A stretch of 14,311 bases of DNA from Fimbriimonadaceae bacterium (GTDB lineage Bacteria > Armatimonadota > Fimbriimonadia > Fimbriimonadales > Fimbriimonadaceae), in assembly GCA_020851885.1 (NCBI GenBank), contig JADZBW010000132.1, forward strand, positions 1-14,311. The letters are read 5' to 3'. Position numbers and translations under genes: made by a program. Positions 7,796-14,311 of this stretch are shown here, one piece after another (the first letter of the stretch is position 1; every line of letters starts with the position of its first letter). Below the pieces are notes generated by a model, which saw only the letters and a program-made list of their open reading frames with translations, searched no databases and had not been told where the DNA came from.

Positions 7796-8619
7796 GGCTG
7801 CCAATCGATCGTATCGCCCTGTACTTTGCGATCGACGGGCTGCTTCGGATTGAACCAGTAGATTCTCATCGGACGGTTGATTCGCACGATGCAGACACTT
7901 TCAATACTGTCGATGGGCGCAACCATGTCCCCCATCCCGTTGGTTCCTTTCTGACTTGACCAGAAGCGGACGCTACGTTTCCCTTCCTGATTCAGACACC
8001 AACCCAAGAAGACGGTTGAATGACCCAAACCGCTTTTCCACGAGATATTCAGGAAGTCGCCAGGGCGAGCATCGGAAGGCGCTACTCGCTTACCCATCCC
8101 GCTGTATTGCACCAAGGCAAAGTAATTTCCATACCCATCGGCGTTCCAATAGCCCCAGAATTTGACGTTATCTTCGCGCCGTGAGCCGTCTGGCTCCTGC
8201 ATTCGCAAAGCCTCGAGACGATCGGGGGACATTGTCATCGGGATCGTCCGAGGTAGCCGACTCGTATCATCCACGTAGGCCCGACCCTGCGGCAACCAGA
8301 GGTTCAAGGCCTCGATAAAGGCGGCATAGGAGGCGCCGGTGCAGAAACTCGTGGTCCTTGGAGGTTCGATCAGCGGCGCTCCCTTCAAAGCCAGGGGATA
8401 GCCTATTGGCGACTCGGTGGGTACGGCCTTAACTCCAATGAAGTACCCGCCGCCAAGCATCGCGTTCTGCTGCGCTTTGTCGATACCTTCCAAGACGAGC
8501 TTGTTGAATCCGTAGGCCCCCTTGCCGAATACCGCGGCATGATGGGTGTGTTGAGCAGGGAGCGACAAATCCTCGGGCGGGAGGACATACCAGATGGCAA
8601 GCATGGCGACCGCGATCAT
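7792..8619 (-). CDS. secreted NlpC/P60-like cysteine hydrolase (putative cell-wall amidase)
   Basis: 275 residues. Residues 1-12 form a short hydrophobic segment that probably acts as signal or anchor, followed by a Pro-rich stretch. The candidate nucleophile is Cys93 in TSFCTGASYAAFIEAL (90-105), followed by a helix as in papain-like folds. The second catalytic residue is His200 in DARPGDFLNISWKSGLGH (183-200), which matches the PGDL-x-n-H core of NlpC/P60 and CHAP enzymes; FWSSQKGTNGMGD (219-231) is where the third polar residue would lie. The region between (110-180) is longer than in minimal NlpC domains. A wall amidase or endopeptidase role is likely, but other papain-fold hydrolases are possible. 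AGGGGG (8629-8634) precedes ATG 8619, and the start overlaps the stop of the upstream methyltransferase gene (ATGA). Confidence 0.68.
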   Translation of the reverse strand: MIAVAMLAIWYVLPPEDLSLPAQHTHHAAVFGKGAYGFNKLVLEGIDKAQQNAMLGGGYFIGVKAVPTESPIGYPLALKGAPLIEPPRTTSFCTGASYAAFIEALNLWLPQGRAYVDDTSRLPRTIPMTMSPDRLEALRMQEPDGSRREDNVKFWGYWNADGYGNYFALVQYSGMGKRVAPSDARPGDFLNISWKSGLGHSTVFLGWCLNQEGKRSVRFWSSQKGTNGMGDMVAPIDSIESVCIVRINRPMRIYWFNPKQPVDRKVQGDTIDWQP

Positions 8620-9170
8620 TCTTCTGTTCCCCCTACTTCAGACGAATCTCGGTCACCCAACAGCACCTCGAAAGCGACCACCGCGGCCGCAACAGGGACA
8701 TTCATCGACCGCCCTTTGCCGTTCGTGGGAATATAGACCGCTCCATCACAGTGCTTGAGAATCTGCTGGTAGACGCCGATCTGCTCATTTCCCAGAACCA
8801 AACAGACCTTGTCTTGATAGGGGTAGCGCATGTAATGCTCGGCGCCGTCCGTGACTTCTACCGCGATCAGCGAGTAGCCGTCGGCCTTCACCGCCAGCGC
8901 GGCCTCTTCATGCTTCTCGAAGTAGCGATAGGAGACCCGGCGGTGAGCCCCCATCGAAGTCACCCCGACTTGAGGATGCGGCGGTTCCGCCGATTTGCCA
9001 GTTAAGATCAACTCTTTGGCGCCACAGGCGTCCGCCACCCGAAACATCCCGCCCACATTGTAGGGATCGCTCCAGTCTTGAAGCAGGATCGCAAGTTCGA
9101 TCGGGTTCCACTCGTCCCTTGCCGCCCTCATGACATTCCGGATGGCAGTCTTGGATCGCAACTGACGCAT
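8616..9170 (-). CDS. SpoU/TrmH-family RNA methyltransferase
   Basis: 184 residues from ATG 9170. SPOUT-fold (trefoil knot) 2'-O-ribose methyltransferase with all three SpoU motifs: motif 1 DPYNVGGMFRVADACGAKEL (35-54; Asn38, Arg44), motif 2 LVLGNEQIGV (124-133; Glu129) and motif 3 IPTNGKGRSMNVPVAAAVVAFE (147-168; Ser155, Asn157). Length fits compact TrmL/TrmH-like members without an N-terminal RNA-binding domain. Target (tRNA or rRNA) cannot be deduced. A TTG at 9224 would extend the frame by 18 residues, but it lies inside the T-tract of the pilQ terminator and the extension is unrelated to family N-termini, so ATG 9170 is preferred. No clear Shine-Dalgarno precedes it. Its TGA overlaps the ATG of the NlpC/P60-like gene. 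Confidence 0.9.
   Translation of the reverse strand: MRQLRSKTAIRNVMRAARDEWNPIELAILLQDWSDPYNVGGMFRVADACGAKELILTGKSAEPPHPQVGVTSMGAHRRVSYRYFEKHEEAALAVKADGYSLIAVEVTDGAEHYMRYPYQDKVCLVLGNEQIGVYQQILKHCDGAVYIPTNGKGRSMNVPVAAAVVAFEVLLGDRDSSEVGGTEE
8629..8634 (-). promoter_or_regulatory. ribosome binding site of the NlpC/P60-like gene
   Basis: AGGGGG on the - strand, 9 bases before ATG 8619 and inside the 3' end of the methyltransferase gene; consistent with coupled expression. Confidence 0.55.
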
Positions 9171-9220
9171 GCTTGAGAGAATATCCGCAAGGAAGACCAC
9201 GGCGACTCCATAAGCCCGGG

Positions 9221-9264
9221 TCAAAAAAAGAAAGGTCCTATTGGTCTCGCGACCAATAGGACCT
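9221..9264 (-). terminator. intrinsic terminator of the pilMNOPQ operon
   Basis: A perfect 14-bp stem pairs 9233-9246 with 9251-9264, with loop TCGC (9247-9250). Reading the - strand, the stem is followed by TTCTTTTTTTG (9222-9232 complemented). It starts 26 bases after the pilQ stop. This is a textbook rho-independent terminator on the - strand; on the + strand no T-tract follows. It separates pilQ from the methyltransferase gene 50 bases further on. Confidence 0.95.
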
Positions 9265-9290
9265 ATTCGATCTAAGGTTGCCGCTAGAAC

Positions 9291-11918
9291 CTAGCCGCCG
9301 CCCTTGCCGGTCTTTTCATTGCCCGGCCACTGAGTGTTGTCCTTCTCCGCCTTCTTCGGGTTCGCGGCTCCTTGTCGATCGGAAGCCGAGACTTCCTTCA
9401 CGGTGACAAAGAACACCACTTCCGAGCGGACCTTGTGGTTATCCGTCCTTCCAAAGAGATGGCCGATGATCGGAAGATCCTTCAGGATGGGGATTCCACC
9501 GTAGCTCTTGCGATCCTGATCTTGGATCAGGCCGCCGATCGCAATGGTCTCGCCACTCTTGATCTGAACCGAACTGGTCGCGGAGCGAACGCTCGTCTGA
9601 GGCAGCTTGCCTCCGCCGGGAACGTCGGTGAAGCCCTGCAGCAGCGAAAGCACCGGGTTGAAGTCCAGGGTAATGTTCCCCGCACCGCCGACTCGTGCCG
9701 CAAGCGAGAAGTCCACGCCGACGTTGATCTCGTCCGTGACGATCGTCGGACCGTTCTGGCTGTTGGTGATCGACTTCACGTATCGGACGGTGTCGCCAAC
9801 GAAGATGTTGGAAACCACGCCGTCGGTGAGGAGGATGTTGGGCCGCGCAAGAAGGTTATTCTTGGTCGCAAGTTGGTCCAGAGCGCCGATGATGCTGGCC
9901 GTACCGCCGCCGGCGAACTTGAGATCGGAGCTGACTCCGCCTGCCGTCGAAGCCGCACCGAGCCCCTGGTTGATTCTCAGAGAGGTCAAAGAACCACCGG
10001 TCAGAAGGCTCCAATCGAGACCAACCTTCAGGGCTTCATCCTTGCTGAGTTCCATGACTCGGATCTCGACCGCAACCTGCCTGGGCTCAAGGTCGATCAA
10101 AGCCAGGTATTGCTTAGCTCGCTCGATCTGCTCCTTCGTACCGCGAAGCATGACCTTCATCGGAGTCTGGAACGTCTTGACTTCGGCTTCGTACTGGGTG
10201 GTCTTCTCGGAACCGCCGCGAGAGAGGCTGCTCTTGTTCGAGTTTGCGCCACTGCCGCCTTGGCCACCTTGGTCGCCACCGCCGCCTTGACCGCCGCCGC
10301 CACCTTGTCCGCCGCCACCGCCTTGGCCGCCTTGATCACCCTTGTCGCCACCTGTCTTATCAGCCTGTCCGGCCGAGAAGGCGGCGCTATGGGTGTATTC
10401 AATGCCAACCAGCGGGTTGACGGGAGGAGGCAGAATCGTCGCCTTCAATCCGTTGACGCTACCCATCAACTCAACCGCCGCGACCTGCGGCTTGATGTAG
10501 TTGAGGTCGACCACTTCATAGTAGGTCTGGCCGCCAACGGGCATGCTGTCGAGGTTCTGAAGAATCGTCAAGAGGCTCTCGACCTCGGAAGCTCGACCGG
10601 AGAGAACCACGGCCTGTCGGCTCATGGATGCCTTCGGAGTCGCCAGAATCTTCACGTTGCCGAAATCAAGCGTCTTGTCCTTCTTGAGAACGTCGACGAT
10701 CTCTTCGGCAGAGATGCCACGAGGCTCATAGGTCCGCTGAACGAGGCCCGTGCCCTGAGTGACCTTGATGCCCATCGCGTTGCAGATCTGCACGTCGATC
10801 GCCTTGATCACACGCTCGACTTCATCCAGACGCGACGAGGTGCCCACGAGAACGACATAGTCGTCGCGCTTGCCCCCCGTTGCATTGGTATCCGAAGTTG
10901 CCTTGATTTCAGAAGCGGCGCCCTGTGCAGGAGCTCCAGCGCCAGGTGCGCCAGCAGGACCGGCCCCGCCGCTCTGAGTGTCGGTGGGCTGGGTCGACTG
11001 CTTCGATTCGACGACCACCTTGTCGGAAGGAAGAACGAGATCGTATCGACCGCCCATCGTGGACTGGTTGACCGTCTTCAGGACCGCCGCTTTGATCTGG
11101 GTGCCTTCGCCACTGTACAGGGGGACCACCCGAGTCTCGCTGCTGACGTCGATCTTGCCGACAATCTGCTGGATCGTATCCGAGAAGCGGCTGTTCGAGG
11201 TCACGACAAAGGTCGATCCGACCTTCGCATATCGCACACCGCCAAGGGCGGTGACGATATCGAGAGCGTCCTTAACGCTCACCTTGTCCAAGGTGACCGT
11301 GATCTTTCCGCTAACGTCGGGCGACGTCACGATGTTCACATTCGCCTGAAGGGCAAGTGCTTTCAAGATCTGGACGACGTCGGTATTCACGAAGTCGAGG
11401 CTGACCGGACCCAGACTATTGAAAGTGTTGGTTGGCGACCCGATGTTCGCCTGAAGATCGGGAGTCTTCTGCGCGAGTACGAGGGGCGGAACCGTATCGG
11501 GATACTTCGGGGTCACCGCGACCTGCGGAGTGGTCTGTTCGGCCACGTTGAAATTGACCGCCCACGTTCCGTCTTGCTGAACGATCGCAGGCTTGGTGCC
11601 CTTGATCACGCTCATTGCAACTCGAACCTTGGCAGGGTTCCGATCGGCCCAAGCCCAGCTCACGGCCTGAACGCCGTTGGAGCCGACCTTGATCGTCTGC
11701 GCCTTGCCGTCGAGTTTGCCGTCGAAAGTCAGATAGAACATCCTCTTCGACTTGGACCAAGACGACTTCGGCGTATTGAGTTCCTGGCCCTGAATCTGGA
11801 CCTGGAGACCACCATTGACCTTCTTTGTGGCGACTCCGCTCAGGGACTGAGCGGACGCGCCGCATACGAGAGCGAGGGCAAGAATGCCGACACCCGTTCG
11901 AAATGACTTGCTGTTCAT
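9291..11918 (-). CDS. pilQ: PilQ-type secretin (type IV pilus outer-membrane pore)
   Basis: 875 residues. Signal peptide 1-23 (Lys4, Arg7, hydrophobic core, ASA|Q). AMIN-like beta domain about 25-125. STN/N0 at 171-243 (VSLDFVNTDVVQILKALALQ). N1 at about 261-375, interrupted by an Ala/Gly/Pro/Ser-rich insert (305-352). N2 at about 395-460. N3 at about 465-610, interrupted by an insert with the Gly/Gln-rich tract 523-557. Secretin core 613-843, with VPGGGKLPQTSVRSATSSV (766-784) and GGIPILKDLPIIGHLFG (807-823), the classic secretin signature. Short Lys/Gly-rich tail 845-875. It forms the gated pore for the pilus (and possibly DNA uptake). GGAGGG (11927-11932) precedes the ATG, which overlaps the upstream pilP stop (ATGA). 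The whole operon is cotranscribed; terminator at 9221-9264. Confidence 0.95.
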   Translation of the reverse strand: MNSKSFRTGVGILALALVCGASAQSLSGVATKKVNGGLQVQIQGQELNTPKSSWSKSKRMFYLTFDGKLDGKAQTIKVGSNGVQAVSWAWADRNPAKVRVAMSVIKGTKPAIVQQDGTWAVNFNVAEQTTPQVAVTPKYPDTVPPLVLAQKTPDLQANIGSPTNTFNSLGPVSLDFVNTDVVQILKALALQANVNIVTSPDVSGKITVTLDKVSVKDALDIVTALGGVRYAKVGSTFVVTSNSRFSDTIQQIVGKIDVSSETRVVPLYSGEGTQIKAAVLKTVNQSTMGGRYDLVLPSDKVVVESKQSTQPTDTQSGGAGPAGAPGAGAPAQGAASEIKATSDTNATGGKRDDYVVLVGTSSRLDEVERVIKAIDVQICNAMGIKVTQGTGLVQRTYEPRGISAEEIVDVLKKDKTLDFGNVKILATPKASMSRQAVVLSGRASEVESLLTILQNLDSMPVGGQTYYEVVDLNYIKPQVAAVELMGSVNGLKATILPPPVNPLVGIEYTHSAAFSAGQADKTGGDKGDQGGQGGGGGQGGGGGQGGGGDQGGQGGSGANSNKSSLSRGGSEKTTQYEAEVKTFQTPMKVMLRGTKEQIERAKQYLALIDLEPRQVAVEIRVMELSKDEALKVGLDWSLLTGGSLTSLRINQGLGAASTAGGVSSDLKFAGGGTASIIGALDQLATKNNLLARPNILLTDGVVSNIFVGDTVRYVKSITNSQNGPTIVTDEINVGVDFSLAARVGGAGNITLDFNPVLSLLQGFTDVPGGGKLPQTSVRSATSSVQIKSGETIAIGGLIQDQDRKSYGGIPILKDLPIIGHLFGRTDNHKVRSEVVFFVTVKEVSASDRQGAANPKKAEKDNTQWPGNEKTGKGGG
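10248..10352 (-). repeat. Gly/Gln-rich low-complexity repeat within pilQ
   Basis: Codons for residues 523-557 of PilQ encode GG/GQ/GD units with repeated GGGGGQ. The DNA is an imperfect tandem of GGTGGCGGC-like units, so length change by slippage is plausible. It sits as a loop inside the N3 module. Confidence 0.85.
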
Positions 11919-12574
11919 TTAGGGTTCCCTCCCTGGGATAATCGCTGCTTCTTGCCGCGATGCTCGATAGTGACGCTGCCTTTCTCGACGGAAACCACCT
12001 TGCTGTCACCGTCGAGCGAACCGCCGACCGGGACAAGGCGCTGATTCCCGGAAGAATCTGTGAACACGGCCACCGGGTTGGGACCACCGGTCATCGTGCC
12101 CGAAAGTGTGTAGTTGAACGTGCTCGGATCCGGACCTGACGGATTCAATGAGAGTCCGCCCGTGCCAGGCAACGAGCCCGCCAATGGAGGAGGCTGGTAG
12201 GGACGATATCCTGGACCATCCGAAGGACGACGGGTGCTCCCGCCCGGTTTCGGCTGAGGCAGGCTCGGCTGATGCACGATCGGGTTCTGCGGCTCGGCTT
12301 CCCCTTCGAGAGGGCGGAGTTGGAATGGATCGCGCTGTGGCAAAGCCTCGGCATAGAGCGGATTCTGAGGTGGCTCCTCACCTTCGGAGCCTGGAATCGG
12401 ATTGCCGTGCTCATCCAGCTTAACGGTCGTTCCGTCATTGGAGACCTCTTCCTTCTTCGCGGCCACCGGGGCCGGAGGAGGCGGAGAACCACCGAGGAAG
12501 CTGAACGCGCCGACGCAAAGAATCACGGCAAACAGTACGCCCAATACAATCAGTTTCTTCTTATCATCCTTCAT
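11915..12574 (-). CDS. pilP: PilP-like type IV pilus periplasmic bridge protein, transmembrane form
   Basis: 219 residues. One N-terminal membrane anchor (about 8-28, after KDDKKK), no lipobox Cys, so unlike proteobacterial PilP this is not a lipoprotein; Cys20 lies inside the hydrophobic segment. Residues 30-150 are Pro/Gly/Glu-rich and probably disordered, long enough to span the periplasm. The C-terminal 155-212 (YTLSGTMTGGPNPVAVFTD, RLVPVGGSL, GSVTIEHRGKKQRLS) has the beta-rich pattern of the PilP/GspC homology region that contacts PilN/PilO on one side and the secretin on the other. Position between pilO and pilQ is the strongest argument for the name. GGAGGT (12583-12588) lies 8 bases before ATG 12574; its 5' end overlaps pilO by 11 bp and its stop overlaps the pilQ ATG. 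Confidence 0.8.
   Translation of the reverse strand: MKDDKKKLIVLGVLFAVILCVGAFSFLGGSPPPPAPVAAKKEEVSNDGTTVKLDEHGNPIPGSEGEEPPQNPLYAEALPQRDPFQLRPLEGEAEPQNPIVHQPSLPQPKPGGSTRRPSDGPGYRPYQPPPLAGSLPGTGGLSLNPSGPDPSTFNYTLSGTMTGGPNPVAVFTDSSGNQRLVPVGGSLDGDSKVVSVEKGSVTIEHRGKKQRLSQGGNPK
11927..11932 (-). promoter_or_regulatory. pilQ ribosome binding site
   Basis: GGAGGG on the - strand, 8 bases before ATG 11918 and inside the 3' end of pilP. It fixes the pilQ start. Confidence 0.75.
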
Positions 12575-13205
12575 GGCGTGAGACCTCCAAACGAGCTGTC
12601 TTACTCGGCGATGGGTCCGCCGGCTTGGTGACCTTCGGCTCTGGGAAGACGTAGGCCTTCAACTCCACCGTGACGTCCAGGGAAATCGCCGTTTGGCCCT
12701 GCTCCACTTTTGGAGTCAGCTGAACAGACCGAGCCGCGACGATCTTCGGGAATGACTGGAGCGAATTCACCCAGCGCATCACCGAGCCGTAGCTCCCGAT
12801 TCCCTTGACCTCGATGGACATTTCCTCGTAGGCCTTCTTTGTGGCGCCGGTGTCGGCGTCCTTCTTCAAGTTGTTCTGTTTCGGCATTGGCCGCACGCCG
12901 AGGATCTTGATCCCATACTCCTTGCCGCTCTTTTCCAACTCCGTCATCAGGGTTGGAACGTAGGCAAGTTGGGGAACGCCTTCCTCGAGGTGCTTCAGCT
13001 TCAGTGCGCACTCGTCCACCATCGTCTTCGCTTTATCGAGTTCCGACTGCACGGACTTCTCATCCTTGACTTCGGACTTCAATGCCGCGACTTCGCCTTG
13101 GACTCCCGACATCTGGCTATAGCCAAAGTAGGAGGCGCCGACGCCGAGGACCAACGTGCCGATTGCCATCAGCATGTATGTCTTTGGGTTCGGACCGCGT
13201 TTCAC
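12564..13205 (-). CDS. pilO: PilO-type pilus inner-membrane alignment protein
   Basis: 213 residues. N-terminal membrane segment (about 10-29, preceded by MKRGPNPK), then a charged heptad-like coiled coil (about 33-75, GEVAALKSEVKDEKSVQSEL) and an alpha/beta core (about 78-192) with the usual PilO order: LMTELEKSGKEYGIKI (86-101), YEEMSIEVKGIGSYGSVMRW (125-144), LQSFPKIVAARSVQLTP (148-164), LDVTVELKAYVF. PilO pairs with PilN through the coiled coils and aligns the inner-membrane complex with PilP/PilQ. The start is GTG 13205, overlapping the pilN TGA as GTGA. The tail after 195 is Lys/Ser/Arg-rich and overlaps the pilP start by 11 bp, possibly so that pilP is read by coupled translation. Confidence 0.92.
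   Translation of the reverse strand: MKRGPNPKTYMLMAIGTLVLGVGASYFGYSQMSGVQGEVAALKSEVKDEKSVQSELDKAKTMVDECALKLKHLEEGVPQLAYVPTLMTELEKSGKEYGIKILGVRPMPKQNNLKKDADTGATKKAYEEMSIEVKGIGSYGSVMRWVNSLQSFPKIVAARSVQLTPKVEQGQTAISLDVTVELKAYVFPEPKVTKPADPSPSKTARLEVSRHEG
12583..12588 (-). promoter_or_regulatory. pilP ribosome binding site
   Basis: GGAGGT on the - strand, 8 bases before ATG 12574, inside the 3' end of pilO; it fixes the start of the pilP-like gene. Confidence 0.8.
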
Positions 13206-13801
13206 TTACTCTCTCCCTCTTTCTCTTCTTTCGGCTTCGCTTCCGCGGTGCCGACGATGTCTGCCGTGACTTCAAATTCCACGGCCTTCGTTCGCTGCAT
13301 CATCTTCTCTTGCGAGTACTTCAGACCGACGTTTTCCAGGTCTTTGCTGTTTTGCAGACGAAGAATGAACTCGCTAATCGGTTCTTGGTTGGGCGAAACT
13401 CCCTGGACGCTCAAATTGATCGGCTTGGCCGCATCGCTGCCTTGAACGCGGAGCGCGGTCAACCAAGTAGGCGAGGGCGTCTGCGTGGCGATGTGAGTCA
13501 AGATGCGTCCCCAGCGATTGCTGACGAGCTGCGCATCTTCCAGCGTCTTCAGCCGAGGCGCCAATTGCCCATATTGAGCCTGGTACTCCTCGATCTGCTT
13601 CACCAATGGGGCGCTCTTCGCGATCTGGGCTTCCAACTGCGTCTTCTCACGTGCCAGTCCTTCAGACTGGAGGAAGAAGTAGCCGAATCCTCCCAAGGAG
13701 GCAACCGCCGATCCGACGAAGACAAAGAAGAACGTTCGAGCCTTTCCCTCGTTTCGCCTTCGCGCCAGTCGTTGCTCTTGAATTAGGTTAATGAGTGGCA
13801 T
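13202..13801 (-). CDS. pilN: PilN-type pilus inner-membrane protein
   Basis: 199 residues. The N-terminus MPLINLIQEQR carries the INL(L/I) motif that binds PilM in the cytoplasm. A membrane segment (about 24-44, FFFVFVGSAVASLGGFGYFF) is followed by a coiled coil (46-88, LAREKTQLEAQIAKSAPLVKQ) and a fimbrial-assembly-type alpha/beta domain (90-185): RWGRILTHIATQTPSPTWLTALRV, INLSVQGVSPNQEPISEFILRLQ, and a closing FEVTADIVG. Length is typical of PilN. AGGACGGA (13805-13812 on the - strand) precedes ATG 13801. The stop overlaps the pilO GTG, and only 9 bp separate it from pilM. Confidence 0.95.
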   Translation of the reverse strand: MPLINLIQEQRLARRRNEGKARTFFFVFVGSAVASLGGFGYFFLQSEGLAREKTQLEAQIAKSAPLVKQIEEYQAQYGQLAPRLKTLEDAQLVSNRWGRILTHIATQTPSPTWLTALRVQGSDAAKPINLSVQGVSPNQEPISEFILRLQNSKDLENVGLKYSQEKMMQRTKAVEFEVTADIVGTAEAKPKEEKEGESK

Positions 13802-13804
13802 TTG

Positions 13805-13812
13805 TCCGTCCT
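13805..13812 (-). promoter_or_regulatory. pilN ribosome binding site
   Basis: AGGACGGA on the - strand, immediately before ATG 13801 and touching the pilM stop codon (13811-13813). It supports the pilN start. Confidence 0.65.
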
Positions 13813-14311
13813 AGGCCGCCTTCACGTAGGCGCGCATTGCAAGTCCCGAAGCCACCGAGAGTTCCAGGCCCGATTCATCGGGATCGCCGTTATGCGAGAA
13901 CCTCGGATTGGCAAACACGTCATGAAGGGTCGTTGGGATCGACAGCTTGTGGCTGAAATACTCGGCCAGTCCGGCAAGCTTGGCCCCTCCGCCCGTCAGC
14001 AGAATGTGGTCGATCGTGCGCGATTGGCTGCCTTCCTGTTGCTGAGACTGGTAGTAGTTCAGCGACCGGCGAATTTCGCGCACGAGATCGTCGACGTGGG
14101 GTTGAAGAACGCGAAGCGGAGGATTCTCCTTGGGTTTCGCAGCCTCATCCAACAGTTCATGTAGATCGAGTTGAGCCTTGCCCGACTCAGCGTCCTCATC
14201 GGACAGCTTGAAGTAGCTCTTGAGCGCCTGGGTCAAAGTGTCGGCGCCCTGAGGGATCGATCGGGTCATCGCGAAAACACCCTGGCTGATCACCGAGATG
14301 TTCGTCGTGGC
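13811..14311 (-). CDS. pilM: PilM, actin-like type IV pilus ATPase (C-terminal part; start beyond window)
   Basis: The last 166 residues are present; the frame runs off the right edge without a stop, and the reading ATTNISVISQGVFAMTRSIPQG at the start of the fragment is an internal PilM stretch, so GTG 14293 is not the true start. Recognisable parts: the FAMTRSIPQGADTLTQALKSYF segment that follows the nucleotide-binding strands, an acidic linker (EDAESGKAQLDLHELLDEA), and the adenosine-binding motif HILLTGGGAKLAGLAEYFSHKL, the typical C-terminal landmark of FtsA/PilM-like actin folds. PilM forms cytoplasmic rings that bind the PilN N-terminus. It is the first gene of the order pilM-pilN-pilO-pilP-pilQ and presumably the promoter-proximal one; that promoter lies outside the window. 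Confidence 0.95.
   Translation of the reverse strand, partial: ATTNISVISQGVFAMTRSIPQGADTLTQALKSYFKLSDEDAESGKAQLDLHELLDEAAKPKENPPLRVLQPHVDDLVREIRRSLNYYQSQQQEGSQSRTIDHILLTGGGAKLAGLAEYFSHKLSIPTTLHDVFANPRFSHNGDPDESGLELSVASGLAMRAYVKAA

Noticed and set aside
9170..9224. TTG 9224 as start of the methyltransferase
   Set aside because: It lies in the terminator T-tract, and the 18 extra residues do not resemble SpoU N-termini.
9372..11906. Open frame of 844 codons on the + strand opposite pilQ
   Set aside because: Its product has no recognisable domain and is Arg/Leu/Asp-rich, as expected for the complement of a codon-biased gene. The - strand frame is a full secretin.
1..14311. CRISPR array, tRNA, rRNA, insertion sequence or phage genes
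   Set aside because: No direct-repeat array, cloverleaf, transposase or phage protein was seen on either strand.

Overview
The window is an ordinary-looking chromosomal stretch of moderately high GC from a Gram-negative-type (diderm) bacterium. The outer membrane is implied by a complete PilQ-type secretin gene. The AMIN-type PilQ, the transmembrane (not lipoprotein) PilP-like protein, a cyanobacterial-style nucleotidyltransferase/degenerate phosphomannomutase fusion and a DNRLRE/discoidin secreted protein would fit Armatimonadota (for example Fimbriimonadia). This is an inference from protein style; no rRNA or other marker is present to settle it.

Left part (+ strand): the last 26 codons of an unidentified gene (2-82); a large secreted multidomain protein (186-2510) whose stop overlaps the start of a YafK/DpaA-like L,D-transpeptidase-fold enzyme (2507-3226); and, after a 114-bp gap, a ManC-like sugar-1-phosphate nucleotidyltransferase fused to left-handed beta-helix repeats and a catalytically degenerate phosphomannomutase-like domain (3341-5854). 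These are envelope or surface-polysaccharide functions.

Middle part: a small ASCH-domain protein on the - strand (5865-6212) that keeps the Lys/Thr/Glu pattern of the YqfB N4-acetylcytidine amidohydrolases; a divergent membrane-anchored alpha/beta hydrolase (6275-7168); a DUF433-type antitoxin-like protein without a visible toxin (7283-7795); and, on the - strand, a SpoU/TrmH RNA methyltransferase (9170-8616) translationally coupled to a secreted NlpC/P60-like cysteine hydrolase (8619-7792). The DUF433 gene and the hydrolase gene converge and share the palindrome TTAA as both stop codons.

Right part (- strand, 14311 to 9291): a canonical type IV pilus alignment/secretin operon pilM(partial)-pilN-pilO-pilP-pilQ. 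Four of the five reading frames overlap or nearly touch, and the operon closes with a perfect 14-bp stem and T-tract terminator (9221-9264). PilM (cytoplasmic actin-like) binds PilN; PilN/PilO form the inner-membrane coiled-coil pair; PilP bridges the periplasm; PilQ is the outer-membrane pore. PilQ carries two low-complexity inserts, one strikingly Gly/Gln rich.

No mobile element, CRISPR array, tRNA, rRNA or phage feature is visible, and no gene-free stretch exceeds 300 bases. I see no convincing wholly new system. The best leads are the DNRLRE protein/YafK pair, the ASCH enzyme, the degenerate PMM module and the PilQ inserts.
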